64,000 nucleotides of DNA from an uncultured Paracoccaceae bacterium (GCA_937927675.1 CALBSG010000159.1:30187-94186), one strand, 5' to 3'; counted from the first letter of the stretch, positions 21,298 to 31,700 are shown. Notes: a model not told the origin generated them from the sequence alone. Translations and numbers: made by a program.

Positions 21298-21363
21298 CGG
21301 CGCGCGCCTTCTGGTCGCGCGCCGCTGGCACCCCGGTACAAGGCTTTGCCTTCTGCCGGGTGC
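21298..21363 (+). other. Two tandem intercistronic hairpins
   Basis: Between the giant gene and the next gene are a perfect 9-bp stem (21298-21306 with 21316-21324, 9-nt loop) and a second stem (21328-21336 with 21356-21363, one bulged base). Neither is followed by a T-run. They may stabilise the 3' end of the very long upstream message or lower read-through into the export genes, rather than act as a full terminator. Confidence 0.45.
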
Positions 21364-21390
21364 TGGACTGCCTGATCAAGGAGCGAAAGC

Positions 21391-23250
21391 ATGGAGATGG
21401 CGCCGGAGAGGCGGCCTGTGGGCAATACGTTCTGGGATTTGTCGGTCTACCTGCGACCGGAAGACCGGCTGATGGCCTGGCTGGAAACCCTGGCGGTGGC
21501 GCTGACGTTGCCCGGCCGGGTAAAGCCGCTGAGGCTTGCGCTGGAGAGACCCGACCGCGAGACGGCGCTTGCTTGGCCTCCAGAGCGTCTGGCGTCTGAA
21601 CAGGTCATGCGCGCGCTTGCCGAGGCGCGGCTTCGCAACCAGCCGGCACTGGCTGGCCATCTGCCCGGCCATGGCGGCGCGACCACCTCGGGCGCGGGCG
21701 ATGTCACCGCGCTGGTGGTGCCGGTTGTGGTGCCGGGACAGGAACGCGCATTGTTGACCTTCGAGGCCGAAGTCAGCGATGCCGAGGCATTGAACGGCGC
21801 GATGACGCTGTTGTCGCTGGCCATCGGCTGGGTTCCAGCGGCGCTGCTTGATTCTGGGCGCAGCGACGCCAGCACGGCCGAGCAGGCGGCGCTGTCTTCG
21901 TTGCGGGCTGTGGCGGCTTTCATCGCGCATCGCAGATTTTCCGAGGCGGCACGGGCCTTGGCGACGCATCTGGCAGACCGTTTTGGCTGCGACCGGGTGG
22001 CGCTTGGCCTTTCACGGGGCGTGCGGGTGCGTCTGGTGACGATTTCGCATACCGGCAATTTCTCGCGCGCGCTCGGGTTGACGCGCCGCTTGCAGGCGGC
22101 GATGGAAGAGGCCTTTGACCAGCAGCGTGTCCTGCTATGGCCTTTGCCCGAGACAGGTGCTGCCGATCTTATCGTCGCCGCTCATGCCGATCTGGCCGGT
22201 GGGGCGACGGAGCGGTCTGTGCTGTCGGTGCCCCTGTTTGACGGCAACGTGTATCGCGGCGTCATGCTGTTTGAGCGTAGCGCCAAGCCCTTTGATGCCG
22301 ATGAGCTGGCCCGGATCGAGGCACTTTGCGGCTTGCTGACGCCGATCCTGCTGGAAAAGCGCGAAAATGACCGCTGGCTGGTGGTGCGGGCGGCACAGTC
22401 TGCGCGTGATCTTCTGGAGGGCGCGCTCGGGCGCAGTCATCTGGTGATCAAGGCCTCGGGACTGGCGGCGCTGGTGGTTCTGGTGTCGCTGTTCGTGATC
22501 AAGACCGATCGCATGGTAATTGCCGAGGCTGTGGTGCAGGGCAGTGAGGTCCGCACCTTTGCCGCGCCTTTCGCCGGGTTCATCGCCGAAGCACCGCATC
22601 GTGAGGGCGACCATGTGGCGCGTAATGAGCTTCTGGTGCGGTTGGACGACCGTGACCTGACGCTCGAACTGACCCGTTTGAACGCCCTGCGCGCGCAGAC
22701 CTTGCTGGAACTTGATAAGGCCGTGTCTGAGCGCAAGCGGTCGGAGGCGGCTCTGGCGGAATCGCACATCCGGCAAAATGACGCGCAGATCGCCTTGACC
22801 CGCCAGCAGATCGAGCGCAGCCGGATGGTGGCGCCGTTTGACGGCACAGTGATTTCCGGCGATCAGAGCCGCAGCATCGGCCGGTCTGTCGATCAAGGCG
22901 AACCCTTGCTGGTGATCGCGCCGCTGACCGAATTCCGTGTCGACCTGATGCTGCCAGAGGATGTGGTCGATCTGGTGCATGCCGATCAGACCGCCAGCCT
23001 GAAGGTTACGCCGCTGCCCGATCGGTCCTATGACCTGATCCTGCGGGAGACTATGCCCGTGGCGCGTTACGAAAACGGCCAAACCCGTTATCAGGTCGAG
23101 GCCCGCTTTATCGCCCCACCCGAGTCGCTGGTGCCGGGTATGCCGGGTGTGGCGCGGATTTCGGTGGGCCGTGCGTCATTGGCGCAGGTCTGGCTTGGCC
23201 CCTTGCGCGACCGTTTGAGCCTGTGGCTCTGGCGCAATCTGGCGCTGTGA
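21391..23250 (+). CDS. GAF-domain / membrane / HlyD-family adaptor fusion
   Basis: The 619-residue protein starts at an ATG with AAGGAG 7 nt upstream. The N-terminal half is cytoplasmic; about residues 165-325 look like a GAF-type fold, ending near an L-L-E-K-R-E-N-D-R motif. One membrane helix follows at about 351-370. The rest is an HlyD/periplasmic-adaptor architecture: a split lipoyl-like barrel (F-A-A-P-F-A-G-F... and V-A-P-F-D-G-T-V), a short alpha hairpin at ~435-480, and a beta-barrel part. Such adaptors bridge inner-membrane transporters to the periplasm or outer membrane. The GAF-like part suggests regulation by a cytoplasmic ligand or partner. It begins the run of export genes behind the giant protein gene, with only 1 nt before the next start. 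The GAF assignment is less certain than HlyD. Confidence 0.8.
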   Translation: MEMAPERRPVGNTFWDLSVYLRPEDRLMAWLETLAVALTLPGRVKPLRLALERPDRETALAWPPERLASEQVMRALAEARLRNQPALAGHLPGHGGATTSGAGDVTALVVPVVVPGQERALLTFEAEVSDAEALNGAMTLLSLAIGWVPAALLDSGRSDASTAEQAALSSLRAVAAFIAHRRFSEAARALATHLADRFGCDRVALGLSRGVRVRLVTISHTGNFSRALGLTRRLQAAMEEAFDQQRVLLWPLPETGAADLIVAAHADLAGGATERSVLSVPLFDGNVYRGVMLFERSAKPFDADELARIEALCGLLTPILLEKRENDRWLVVRAAQSARDLLEGALGRSHLVIKASGLAALVVLVSLFVIKTDRMVIAEAVVQGSEVRTFAAPFAGFIAEAPHREGDHVARNELLVRLDDRDLTLELTRLNALRAQTLLELDKAVSERKRSEAALAESHIRQNDAQIALTRQQIERSRMVAPFDGTVISGDQSRSIGRSVDQGEPLLVIAPLTEFRVDLMLPEDVVDLVHADQTASLKVTPLPDRSYDLILRETMPVARYENGQTRYQVEARFIAPPESLVPGMPGVARISVGRASLAQVWLGPLRDRLSLWLWRNLAL

Positions 23251-23251
23251 C

Positions 23252-25405
23252 ATGGCGACGGCATTTCTCTCTTCGGACTGGTATCGCGTCGCTGATCTGT
23301 GTCTGCGCCGCCAAAGCCATATCCGGGTGGTGCGCCATGTTTATCGCGGCGATGTGTGGCATGTGCTGCAAGACCCGCAAAGCGGCAAGATGCACAGGCT
23401 GCCTGAAACCGCCTACAACTTTTTCGCGCGTCTGGATGGCAGCCACAGCGTGCAGGATATCTGGCTACGGCTGTGCGACCTTTTTCCCGACAGCCCGCCC
23501 TCGCAAACCGAAATCCTGCAACTTCTGGCCCAGCTTCACTCCAGCGATTTGATTGTCGGCGACCGCATGCCGAACCTTGTGGAGATTGACCGTCGCGCCC
23601 GTGCCGAGGATCGCCGCACGTTGTGGGGCTATGTGAAGAACCCGCTGTCGATGCGCTTTCCGCTGATCGACCCGGAACCGTTTCTGGCGCGCACGCCTTG
23701 GGTGGCGCGGGCGGTGTTTTCGATCTGGGGGGCGGTGCTTTGGGTGGCGCTGTTGGGGGCAGCGCTGCTGGCACTGTTCCTGCACGCCCATACCGAACCG
23801 CTGCCTAAACTTGAGCAGGTCGCCACGGCCGCCAACCTCGCCTATCTGGCGGTGGCCTATATCGTGATGAAGGCTCTGCACGAACTGGGCCATGGCTGGG
23901 CGGTCAAGCGCTGGGGCGGCGAGGTGCGCGAGTTTGGCGTGATGCTGCTCGTGTTCTTCCCGGTGCCCTATGTCGATGCCTCGCAGGCCACCTTCTTTGC
24001 GCAGAAATGGCAGCGGATGGTGGTCAGTGCTGCCGGTATCATGGTGGAACTGGCTCTGGCCTCGCTGGCCGCGCTGGTCTGGCTGGCCGCCGATCCGGGG
24101 GTGGTGCGAACCCTGGCCTATAACCTGATGCTGATCGGCGGCGTCTCGACGCTGATGTTCAATGGCAATCCGCTGTTGCGCTTTGACGGGTATTTCGTCT
24201 TTGCCGACTTCTTCGAAAGCCCCAATCTGGGCCAGCGGGCCAACCAGTACTTCTGGCATCTGGTGCGGCGCGGATTTCTGCGCGACCATGAAACCCTTGG
24301 CCCGGTGGTTGCGAAGGGCGAGGGGCGCTTTCTGTTCAGCTATGCCACGGCGGCCTTCCTGTATCGCATGTCGGTGCTGCTGGTGATTTCGTTGCTCCTC
24401 GTGCGGACCATGCCGGTGATCGGCACTGCCATGGTGATCTGGAGCCTCGTCACTGCCTTCCTGCTGCCGATGGCCAAGGGTCTGCGGTATTTGACCACCG
24501 ATCCGGCGATTGACGTCATTCGCAGCAAGGTCATCATGCGGGCCGGCACGGCCGTCATCAGCCTGTTTGCGGTGCTGTTCGTGCTGCCGCTGCCTTATGT
24601 CACCAGCGCCGACGCAGTTCTGGAGCCGGCCGAGGGCGGGCTCTTGCGGGTGTCTGGGCGCGGCTATGTCGAGCGGGTTCTGGTCCAGAACGGTCAGAAC
24701 GTGCAGGTCGACACACCTGTCATGCAGCTCAGCGATCCCCTGTTGTCGCTGCAAAGCCTGCTGGCCGAGGCTGAACGCGATGATGCGGTGGCACGGCTTG
24801 GGGCCTTGCCGCTGTCTGATCAGAACGGTCGCGAGCTATGGGCAGAACAGGTGGCTTTCGCCGAGGCCAAGCTGGCCGATTTGCGGTTGCGCGAAAGCCA
24901 GCTTCTGGTGCGTGCCAGCACGGCGGGGCAAGTGCATGTTCCCGATGCCGAGGCTATGCCCGGCCGGTTCTTGCAACAGGGCGAAGTGGTGGCTGTGATC
25001 CTGACCCCGGGTGCGACGCGCTGGCGGGTGGCGATCCCCGCCGTCGAGGCTCCGGCCGTTGATGCGGGCAACCGCAGGATCGAGCTGCGCCCGCGTACCG
25101 ATTCCGCCCTGCGGCTTGAGGCACGCATCCTGCAACGTGCCCAAGAAGTGACGACTGCGCTGCCCTCTTTTGCGTTGACGACCAAGGGTGGCGGGTCTTT
25201 GCTGTCCGATCCGTCTTCGGAAAATCCGGTCAGTCTGGAACCGGTGGTGAACTATGTCCTAGAAGTCGATGCCGTCACCGAAAATGCGCGGAGCTTTCCG
25301 CAGGGCAGCCGGGCCACCGTGCGTTTTGTGCATGATCCGTCACCCCTCGGGCCGCGGCTCTGGCGCGCGATGGAGCGCACCTTCCTGCGCTTTGTTGGAG
25401 CCTGA
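23252..25405 (+). CDS. PqqD-like / M50 zinc metalloprotease / HlyD fusion (putative peptide zinc metalloprotease)
   Basis: The 717-residue protein has three parts. Residues ~20-105 resemble a PqqD-type winged-helix/RiPP-recognition element (L-P-E-T-A-Y-x-F-F-x-x-L-D-G, then a helical L-L-x-x-L-H-x-x-D-L-I end). Then comes a multi-pass membrane M50 (site-2-protease-like) core with H210-E-L-G-H214 and a second motif N-P-L-L-R-F-D312-G, so all zinc ligands appear present. The C-terminal ~240 residues after the last helix are an HlyD-like lipoyl/barrel region (T-P-V-M-Q-L-S-D... and V-R-A-S-T-A-G-Q-V). Related proteins are annotated as putative peptide zinc metalloproteases near RiPP or export genes. 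Proposed role: recognise, cleave or gate the exported giant protein with its two neighbours. Starts 1 nt after the preceding stop. Confidence 0.85.
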   Translation: MATAFLSSDWYRVADLCLRRQSHIRVVRHVYRGDVWHVLQDPQSGKMHRLPETAYNFFARLDGSHSVQDIWLRLCDLFPDSPPSQTEILQLLAQLHSSDLIVGDRMPNLVEIDRRARAEDRRTLWGYVKNPLSMRFPLIDPEPFLARTPWVARAVFSIWGAVLWVALLGAALLALFLHAHTEPLPKLEQVATAANLAYLAVAYIVMKALHELGHGWAVKRWGGEVREFGVMLLVFFPVPYVDASQATFFAQKWQRMVVSAAGIMVELALASLAALVWLAADPGVVRTLAYNLMLIGGVSTLMFNGNPLLRFDGYFVFADFFESPNLGQRANQYFWHLVRRGFLRDHETLGPVVAKGEGRFLFSYATAAFLYRMSVLLVISLLLVRTMPVIGTAMVIWSLVTAFLLPMAKGLRYLTTDPAIDVIRSKVIMRAGTAVISLFAVLFVLPLPYVTSADAVLEPAEGGLLRVSGRGYVERVLVQNGQNVQVDTPVMQLSDPLLSLQSLLAEAERDDAVARLGALPLSDQNGRELWAEQVAFAEAKLADLRLRESQLLVRASTAGQVHVPDAEAMPGRFLQQGEVVAVILTPGATRWRVAIPAVEAPAVDAGNRRIELRPRTDSALRLEARILQRAQEVTTALPSFALTTKGGGSLLSDPSSENPVSLEPVVNYVLEVDAVTENARSFPQGSRATVRFVHDPSPLGPRLWRAMERTFLRFVGA

Positions 25406-25411
25406 CCGCCA

Positions 25412-27400
25412 ATGCCGCACGGTTTGCCCGATATTGAGGATTACCCGGAGCGCCCTGCGCCGGCCTTTACCGACTGGGATGCCCGGCTGTTGCGGGTGCT
25501 GTCCAGCCTTGACCCGCGCCGTCGCTTCCGTTTTGCGCGCGGTGGGGCGCATGATTTCGCCCGCGCCGTCGCCGGCGAAGCCGCCAAGCTGGGCGATCAG
25601 CCCTTCGATCCGGTGCGGTTGCGCGACAAGGTGATGCTGTTGCGTCGCGCAGCCCGGCGCGGTCGAGTGGCCGACGTGGTTCTGGCCCCGGTTCTGGCCG
25701 AGGTTTGCGAGATGGCGCATCAGGTGCTTGGCAAGCGTCCCTTCGACGTACAGGTGGTGGTGATCCGCAGCCTGTTCGATGGTGAGGTTGCCGAGATGGG
25801 AACCGGCGAGGGCAAAAGCCTGACCGCGGCGATCGGTGCGGCGACGCTGGCGCTCTCGGGGCGGCGGGTTCACGTGATGACGGTGAACGATTATCTGGCG
25901 GGTCGCGACGCAGAAAGCTTTGGACCGCTGTTCGAGGCGCTGGGCCTGTCCATTGGGGCCATCACCGATACGACACCGTTGGACGGGCGCAACAACATCT
26001 ACCGCCGGGACGTGGTGTTTTCGGCGGCCAAGAACATCCTGTTCGATTATCTCCGCGACAAGACCGGCCCCGAGGCGGGCGATCTGCACGGATTGCCGCG
26101 CAAGCTCTTGAAACTGTGTCGTGGTGCCGGAGCGGGGCGGGCGGCCATTCTGCAAGGGCTGGATGCGGTGATCGTCGACGAGGCGGATTCGGTGCTGATC
26201 GATCAGGCCGCCACCCCGTTCATCCTGTCTGCCGGCGAAGCCGCGCTGGGCGGGCTTGATTCCCCGACCTTGCAGCGGATGCTGGATATGTCGCGGGCCC
26301 TGCAAGAGGGCCGGGATTACATCCGCTCAGAGGCCCTGCGTCGGGTGACACTGACCGAGGCGGGCCGGGACTTGCTGGCAAGGGCTGCGGCCACCGCCGA
26401 AGGTTTGGCGCGGGTGGCGCCGGTGCGTGAACATCTGGCGGCGCAGGCCTTGGTCGCGCTGCATATGCTGGAACGCAACCGCGATTACATCCTTGGTGAA
26501 AAGGGTCTCGCGATCATCGACGAAAGCACTGGCCGCCTGATGCCAGACCGGCAATGGTCCGAAGGGTTGCATCAGTTCGTCGAGTTGAAGGAAGGGCTTG
26601 AACCCAGCGAGATTCGCACCACGCTGGGGCGGATCACCTTTCAGCGCTTCTTTCCGCGCTATCGCCACATTTGCGGCATGACCGGCACCGCCCGCAGCGC
26701 CGCGCGCGAATTGTCAGAGGTTTACGGCCTGCAAGTGCGGCGCATCCTGCCCCGCCGCCCCGACATCCGGCGCTGGAACCCGGCCCGTGTCTTGCCTGAT
26801 GCAGCGACGAAATGGGCCGAGGTTGCCGCCTTGGCCGACAAGCTAAGCCAGAGCGGTGCGCCAGTGCTGATCGGGACGCGCAGCCTTGCGGCCTCCAAGG
26901 CCTGTTCGGAGGTGCTGCACCAACTCGGTATCGTGCATGAGTTGTTGACGGCGGAACATGTCGCCGAGGAAGCCGCGATCGTGGCAAAGGCGGGCGAGGC
27001 CGGACGGGTGACCGTCGCCACCAACATGGCCGGGCGTGGCACTGACGTCCTGCTGTCAGACGCCGCCCGTGCGGCGGGGGGCTTGCAAGTGATCCTTACA
27101 GAGTTGCATGGCAACAGCCGGATCGACCGCCAGTTGTCAGGGCGCTGCGGCAGGCAGGGTGATCCGGGGGCGGTGTATCCGCTGTTCAGCCTTGAAGATG
27201 AGATCGTGCAGTCGGAAGGCGCGGTCGCGGCGATGGTGTTGCGTTCGCTTTTGCGGCTTGGTGGGACTCGGGCCTGCCATGTCGGCATGGTGGCGCTGCA
27301 ACAGGTGCAAACCCGCCGCGCCGAACGCAACCGCGCGGCCCTCGCCCGGCAAGAGCGGCGGCGCGAGCAGCAATTGGCCCTCTCGGGGCGGTTGGAATGA
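25412..27400 (+). CDS. SecA-like ATPase, short accessory form
   Basis: The 662-residue protein has the SecA motor motifs: Walker A G130-T-G-E-G-K-S136, DEAD-type motif D256-E-A-D259 followed by S-V-L-I-D-Q-A-A-T-P, a preprotein-cross-linking insert of ~110 residues, M-T-G-T-A, G541-R-G-T-D545, and a G-R-C-G-R-Q-G-D arginine-finger motif near residue 580. Housekeeping SecA is ~850-950 residues. Here the sequence ends about 60-80 residues after the last motor motif in an Arg/Gln-rich helix, so most of the helical scaffold/wing and the zinc-binding tail are missing. This looks like a specialised accessory SecA for a dedicated substrate, most likely the giant protein upstream. Starts 7 nt after the M50 gene; its stop overlaps an ATGA. 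Confidence 0.9.
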   Translation: MPHGLPDIEDYPERPAPAFTDWDARLLRVLSSLDPRRRFRFARGGAHDFARAVAGEAAKLGDQPFDPVRLRDKVMLLRRAARRGRVADVVLAPVLAEVCEMAHQVLGKRPFDVQVVVIRSLFDGEVAEMGTGEGKSLTAAIGAATLALSGRRVHVMTVNDYLAGRDAESFGPLFEALGLSIGAITDTTPLDGRNNIYRRDVVFSAAKNILFDYLRDKTGPEAGDLHGLPRKLLKLCRGAGAGRAAILQGLDAVIVDEADSVLIDQAATPFILSAGEAALGGLDSPTLQRMLDMSRALQEGRDYIRSEALRRVTLTEAGRDLLARAAATAEGLARVAPVREHLAAQALVALHMLERNRDYILGEKGLAIIDESTGRLMPDRQWSEGLHQFVELKEGLEPSEIRTTLGRITFQRFFPRYRHICGMTGTARSAARELSEVYGLQVRRILPRRPDIRRWNPARVLPDAATKWAEVAALADKLSQSGAPVLIGTRSLAASKACSEVLHQLGIVHELLTAEHVAEEAAIVAKAGEAGRVTVATNMAGRGTDVLLSDAARAAGGLQVILTELHGNSRIDRQLSGRCGRQGDPGAVYPLFSLEDEIVQSEGAVAAMVLRSLLRLGGTRACHVGMVALQQVQTRRAERNRAALARQERRREQQLALSGRLE

Positions 27401-27423
27401 GACCAGCAAAGGAATATCGCACT

Positions 27424-28752
27424 ATGGCAGGGATTGGAACTTTGCAGACGCGCCTTGGCGTGTGGGGGCTTGCCTTGGCGCTTGGGGCGCAGGGTGTGGT
27501 GGCGCAAGAGACGGCGCCGGCCGATCCGCCCGTGGTACAAGCCCCGCCGGCCGCGGTTGATCCAGCATCTGATCCCGCCGCCGTTCCTGCAGCTGATCTG
27601 CCCGCCCATTCAGTTTCGTTCGATGCGGCGCGTGCGCTGTGTCGTATTGTGCTGGAACCTGCTGATGCCACCGGCACAGCGCCGCCTCGGCTGTTTTTGT
27701 CCTATGACATGCTGAAGCCCGCGCTGTCCTTTGGTCTGCAAGGCGAAAACATTACAGAGGCTGTGCTGATCCGGCAGGGCGTGCGGCATCCGTTTGTTGC
27801 GCAGGAGGGTCTGACGCTGGCTGCTTTGCAGGCCGACCCGATCTGGTCGGAGATCGACCCCGGTCCGGCGACAAGCGAAAGCCTCTATCTGACCGTCAAG
27901 GATACACAGGGCGCCTATTCCAGCGCGCGCTATGACACCCTTTCGCAAGAGGGCATTCTGCGGCTGGCGGGGCTGGCCTGCGGTGTCGAGGGTCTGACGG
28001 TGGAGGCTCGTTCTCCGGTGGAACACCGGGCCGCCGAGGCGCGACTGGGGCTAAGTGATGCCGACCGGTTGCACCTGCGCCGCCTGTTGGCCTCCCGCTA
28101 TGGCGAGCCGGGTGCCGATCCGGGCACCGGCACCAGCTTTACCGTGACCGATCGCCGCTTTATCGCCCAGCTGAACGACGAGGAGGGATATCCCTCGGGG
28201 GAATATCTCTGGCCGGAAGCGGTGTCTGCGATCCTAGCCGAAGAGGTCAAGCAGCCTGCTCCAAGCCCCTCTGTCGCTGATGGCGAAGCGGAACTGTCGC
28301 GCTTTGCCGATTGGGTCGTGCTGGGCGACAGCGCCAAGGGGGCCTGCAGGGTGGTTACAATGGCCACCGTCAGCGAAGGGGTGGACCCGGGGCTGCGGAT
28401 GCAGTTTGCGATTTCGCGGGCCGGAAGCGGCGGCCAGATGGCGATTGATCTGGTAACGCCGAACCCGTTTCGTCCCGACATGCCGCTGGCGGCGGTGATC
28501 GACGGTCAAGGTTTCCCTCTGGTGGTCGAGCCGGTCTCGGGTGCGGTGATCCCGCAGCTTCAACCTGATGGCTCGTTGTCGCGCGATCTGTTTCTGGCGC
28601 TGCGTCACGGCAAGTCTGTGACCATTCAGGGCATCAGCGCCAAGACCAATGCACCGGCCCGGCTGGATTTCAGCGCGATGGGCTTTGTTTCGGCGTTCAG
28701 GGCTATGGCGATGGCCTGCGATCGCGCTTCTGTCACGGGATGGATCGACTGA
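27424..28752 (+). CDS. Secreted periplasmic protein of unknown function
   Basis: 442 residues from ATG 27424. An in-frame ATG at 27397 overlaps the SecA-like stop, but 27424 has AAAGGA ~9 nt upstream and begins a clean signal peptide (hydrophobic core L-G-V-W-G-L-A-L-A-L-G, cleavage near V-V-A-Q). A Pro/Ala-rich linker of ~35 residues follows. The mature part has two halves with a similar C-R-I/V-V start (near 27640 and 28344) and a late S-M-G-F-like segment, which hints at an internal duplication. Three or four cysteines are present, unlike the giant protein. I do not recognise the family. Position suggests a periplasmic accessory of the export cluster. Confidence 0.75.
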   Translation: MAGIGTLQTRLGVWGLALALGAQGVVAQETAPADPPVVQAPPAAVDPASDPAAVPAADLPAHSVSFDAARALCRIVLEPADATGTAPPRLFLSYDMLKPALSFGLQGENITEAVLIRQGVRHPFVAQEGLTLAALQADPIWSEIDPGPATSESLYLTVKDTQGAYSSARYDTLSQEGILRLAGLACGVEGLTVEARSPVEHRAAEARLGLSDADRLHLRRLLASRYGEPGADPGTGTSFTVTDRRFIAQLNDEEGYPSGEYLWPEAVSAILAEEVKQPAPSPSVADGEAELSRFADWVVLGDSAKGACRVVTMATVSEGVDPGLRMQFAISRAGSGGQMAIDLVTPNPFRPDMPLAAVIDGQGFPLVVEPVSGAVIPQLQPDGSLSRDLFLALRHGKSVTIQGISAKTNAPARLDFSAMGFVSAFRAMAMACDRASVTGWID

Positions 28753-31700
28753 TGCGGTGTTTGGCTTTCCTTTTGGGCGCGGTGTTGGGAACAACCCTGC
28801 TGGCGGGTGCGGTGCAGGCCGAAGGTGCTGTGGGTGAAACCGTGCTCGCGCGCGTTTCGCCCTTGCCGGTGGTTGCTGCGGATGGCCAGCTGTCGGGCAG
28901 TGCCGAGGTCGGGTTTGGCGAACCGCTTGCTGTCATCGACCGTCAGGGCGATTTGCTGACGGTCAAAGATGGCACAGGGCAGCAATGGCAAGTGCGCAGC
29001 GCCGACGTTCTGGTTGCCCCGAATGAGGGCCTGTCGCTCTGGCCCACGACCGACTCCTCTGGAACCGGGGGGCCAAGGCTTGACCTGCCGCTGTGGGACA
29101 GCGCGCTTCGCAGCCGGTTGTTTCTGGGTGGCAAGACCGGGCAGGCCAATGCAACGGCGATCCTGACACTGCCGGGGCAAAGTACGCTGCCCGCTGCCGG
29201 CTTGCCGGTCTTGGCGGTGGACCGGGCGGCAAGCTCGGTTGGAGTACCGGTGACCTTGGTTCAGGCGTTGATGCCGCTACGGCTTCAGGCGCTTGACCCG
29301 ACCGCTTCCGCAGCGGCGCGGCCAGTCGTGCTGCATGTTCTGGTGGATGGCAGTGACTACGCGCGCGACTTCATGATGGATGGGTTGCGCCAGCTTTCAC
29401 GCGGATTGGCCGCTGAGGAGACCGGCCTTGGGGCGGGCCTGCAGGTGACGCGGGCGGTGGTGTTCGGCAATGGCACGGTGCGCGACGAGGGCCTTGTTGC
29501 GCCCAGCGGCTTGCGCGCGGAATGGCCGGCCGGGACCGCTGCCGAGCAGGCGGATGGGCTTGCGGAGGCGCTAGCACAAGCGGTGGAGCAGATGTCGGAC
29601 GCGATTGACCCGTCCGAGAACGCGACACATGTGCTGCTTTTGCTGCTTGGCCCTGGCCTGTCCGATGAAGCGCCGACGCAGGCTGCGTTGGCAAGGGCGG
29701 GTGAGCGGCTAGAGACGTTGCGGGCGGCGGGTGTCGATTTGCGTGCCGTGATGTTGCAGCAGGCGACGCCAGAGCCGAACCCGCTCAATCAGACCGTTCT
29801 GGCTGGTTTGGCCGGTGCGGCGGGGCAGGGGCTTTTGGGCTTTGGCGAAGATCCGCTGCCGGCGTTGGCGGCGCAACTTGCGGCGGTCAGCCCAGAAAGC
29901 GCTGCTCTTGCGGCGGAGGGGCTGTGTCGGTCTGCGGCAGAGCGCGGCTTGCCCTGTCTGTTGCCGACTGCCGGGGCCGTGCCGACGGGGGCTGCGCAGG
30001 CCCTTGCCATGGATACTGCGGCAGATTGGGTTGCCGTTCCGCTTTGGTTTGTTGCGGATTCCGCGCCCTTCGATCTGGTTCCCGACGGCAGCGATGCGGC
30101 CAAGGCCCATCCGATCCAAGAAGACATCCGTGCCTGTCACGCGCTGGGCGGTCAATGGGACATAACAGGGGCCGGTTGTCTGCCGCGTGATACCGATGTG
30201 GCAGAGGTTCAGGATCGGCTTCAGGCGGTGCAAGCGGATCTGAACGCGCGGATCGAGGAGCGCGATCAGGCCACGACGGCATTGGCCGAGGCAGAGGCCC
30301 AATGGCAAGAAGACCGCGCCGCGTTGGAGGCCGGACAAGCCGATGCTGAACAAGCGCGGGATGCAGCACTGGCCGAGGTCGCCGGGCAGCAGACCGCATT
30401 GGAACAAGCAAAGCAGGAATACGCTGATCTGGAAATCGCCCTTGGCGAAGCCCACGATCGGGGCGACGCGCTGGAGGCTGAAACCACCGATTTGACGCAG
30501 ACACTCAGCGAGTTGACGGCGGCCAAGGAAGCTGTCGAGCAAGAGGCGGAAAACGACCGCACGGCAGCTGCGGCGTCCTTGGAAGAGGCGCAGGCGCAAT
30601 TGGCGAGCTTGCAGGAGGAATTCGCGCAAGGTCAGGACGAAATCAGCGCGCTGACCCAGGCGCGCGATGACGTGCAGGCCCGGCTTGCTGAAGCCGAAGC
30701 CGCGACAGCCGAGGCCGAAAGCCGGGCGCAACAGGCGGCCGATCGTGTCGCGGCGCTGGAAGTGGAAGCTGCTGAGATGACGGCTGCTGCCGAGGCAGAA
30801 AAGTCTGCTGCCGCTGATAAGATCGCGGGATTGGAAGCAGATCTGGCCAATCTGCAGCAGGTTGCAGATCGGGTTGCGGTGTTGGAGGCTGAGTCTGCAA
30901 AGGCAGCTGCGGCTGCCGAGGCCGAAAAGTCTGTTGCCGCTGCCAAGATCGCAGCATTGGAGGCGGAACTGGCCAATTTGCATCAGGTTGCAGATCGTGT
31001 TGCGACCTTGCAGGCGCAAGTCACGGAAGCGGCTGGCGCTGCTGATACCTCTGCCGCTGACCAGATCACCGCTTTGCAGGCGGAACTTGCCCGCTTGCAG
31101 CAAGCTGAAGCAACCGCCGTCACGGCGCGTGATGATCTGCAAACCCGACTTGCTGCAGCCGAAGATCAGGTGCGTCAGGCCGCCGCGACCAACGCAACCG
31201 CCGAAAGTTCGGCGGCTGAACGGATCGCCGCCTTGCAATCAGAGCTGGCCGAGCTGCGGCAGACCGAAGAGGCCCGCGCTTTGGCGGCGGCTGATGCCGC
31301 AGCAAAGGAGCGTGAGCAGATGACGCAAGACCTCGCGGCCATGCAGGCAGAACGCGACGCCCTTTCGGTCCAGCTGACGGAGGCTTCGGCTCTCTCCGAG
31401 GCTTTGGCCGCGACCGAGGCGGAACGCGATGCGCTGGCGGCCGAGGTGCTGCGTCTTAAAGAGGTGCCGCTGGCTGCAGCGAAGACAACGACAGCCGAAT
31501 CCTCTCCGGAAACGGCGGATGACGCGGTGACGACAGTGGAAACTGCCCAAGCAGATCCGGCGGAAGAGGACAGCCTGTTCGGTGCGGGTGGGGGTCTTGC
31601 CCAAGCCACGATAACGGCGGCGCATCCGAAAAAACGCCCCGCCAAATCTGTGGCCGAACCCGCGGCTAAGATCCAGACTGCGCCCGCAGCGTTGCGTCAG

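Noticed and set aside
22135..24754. Long minus-strand frames opposite the HlyD and M50 genes
   Set aside because: They mirror well-supported plus-strand genes with clear motifs; their translations are His/Gln/Arg-rich and have no recognisable features.
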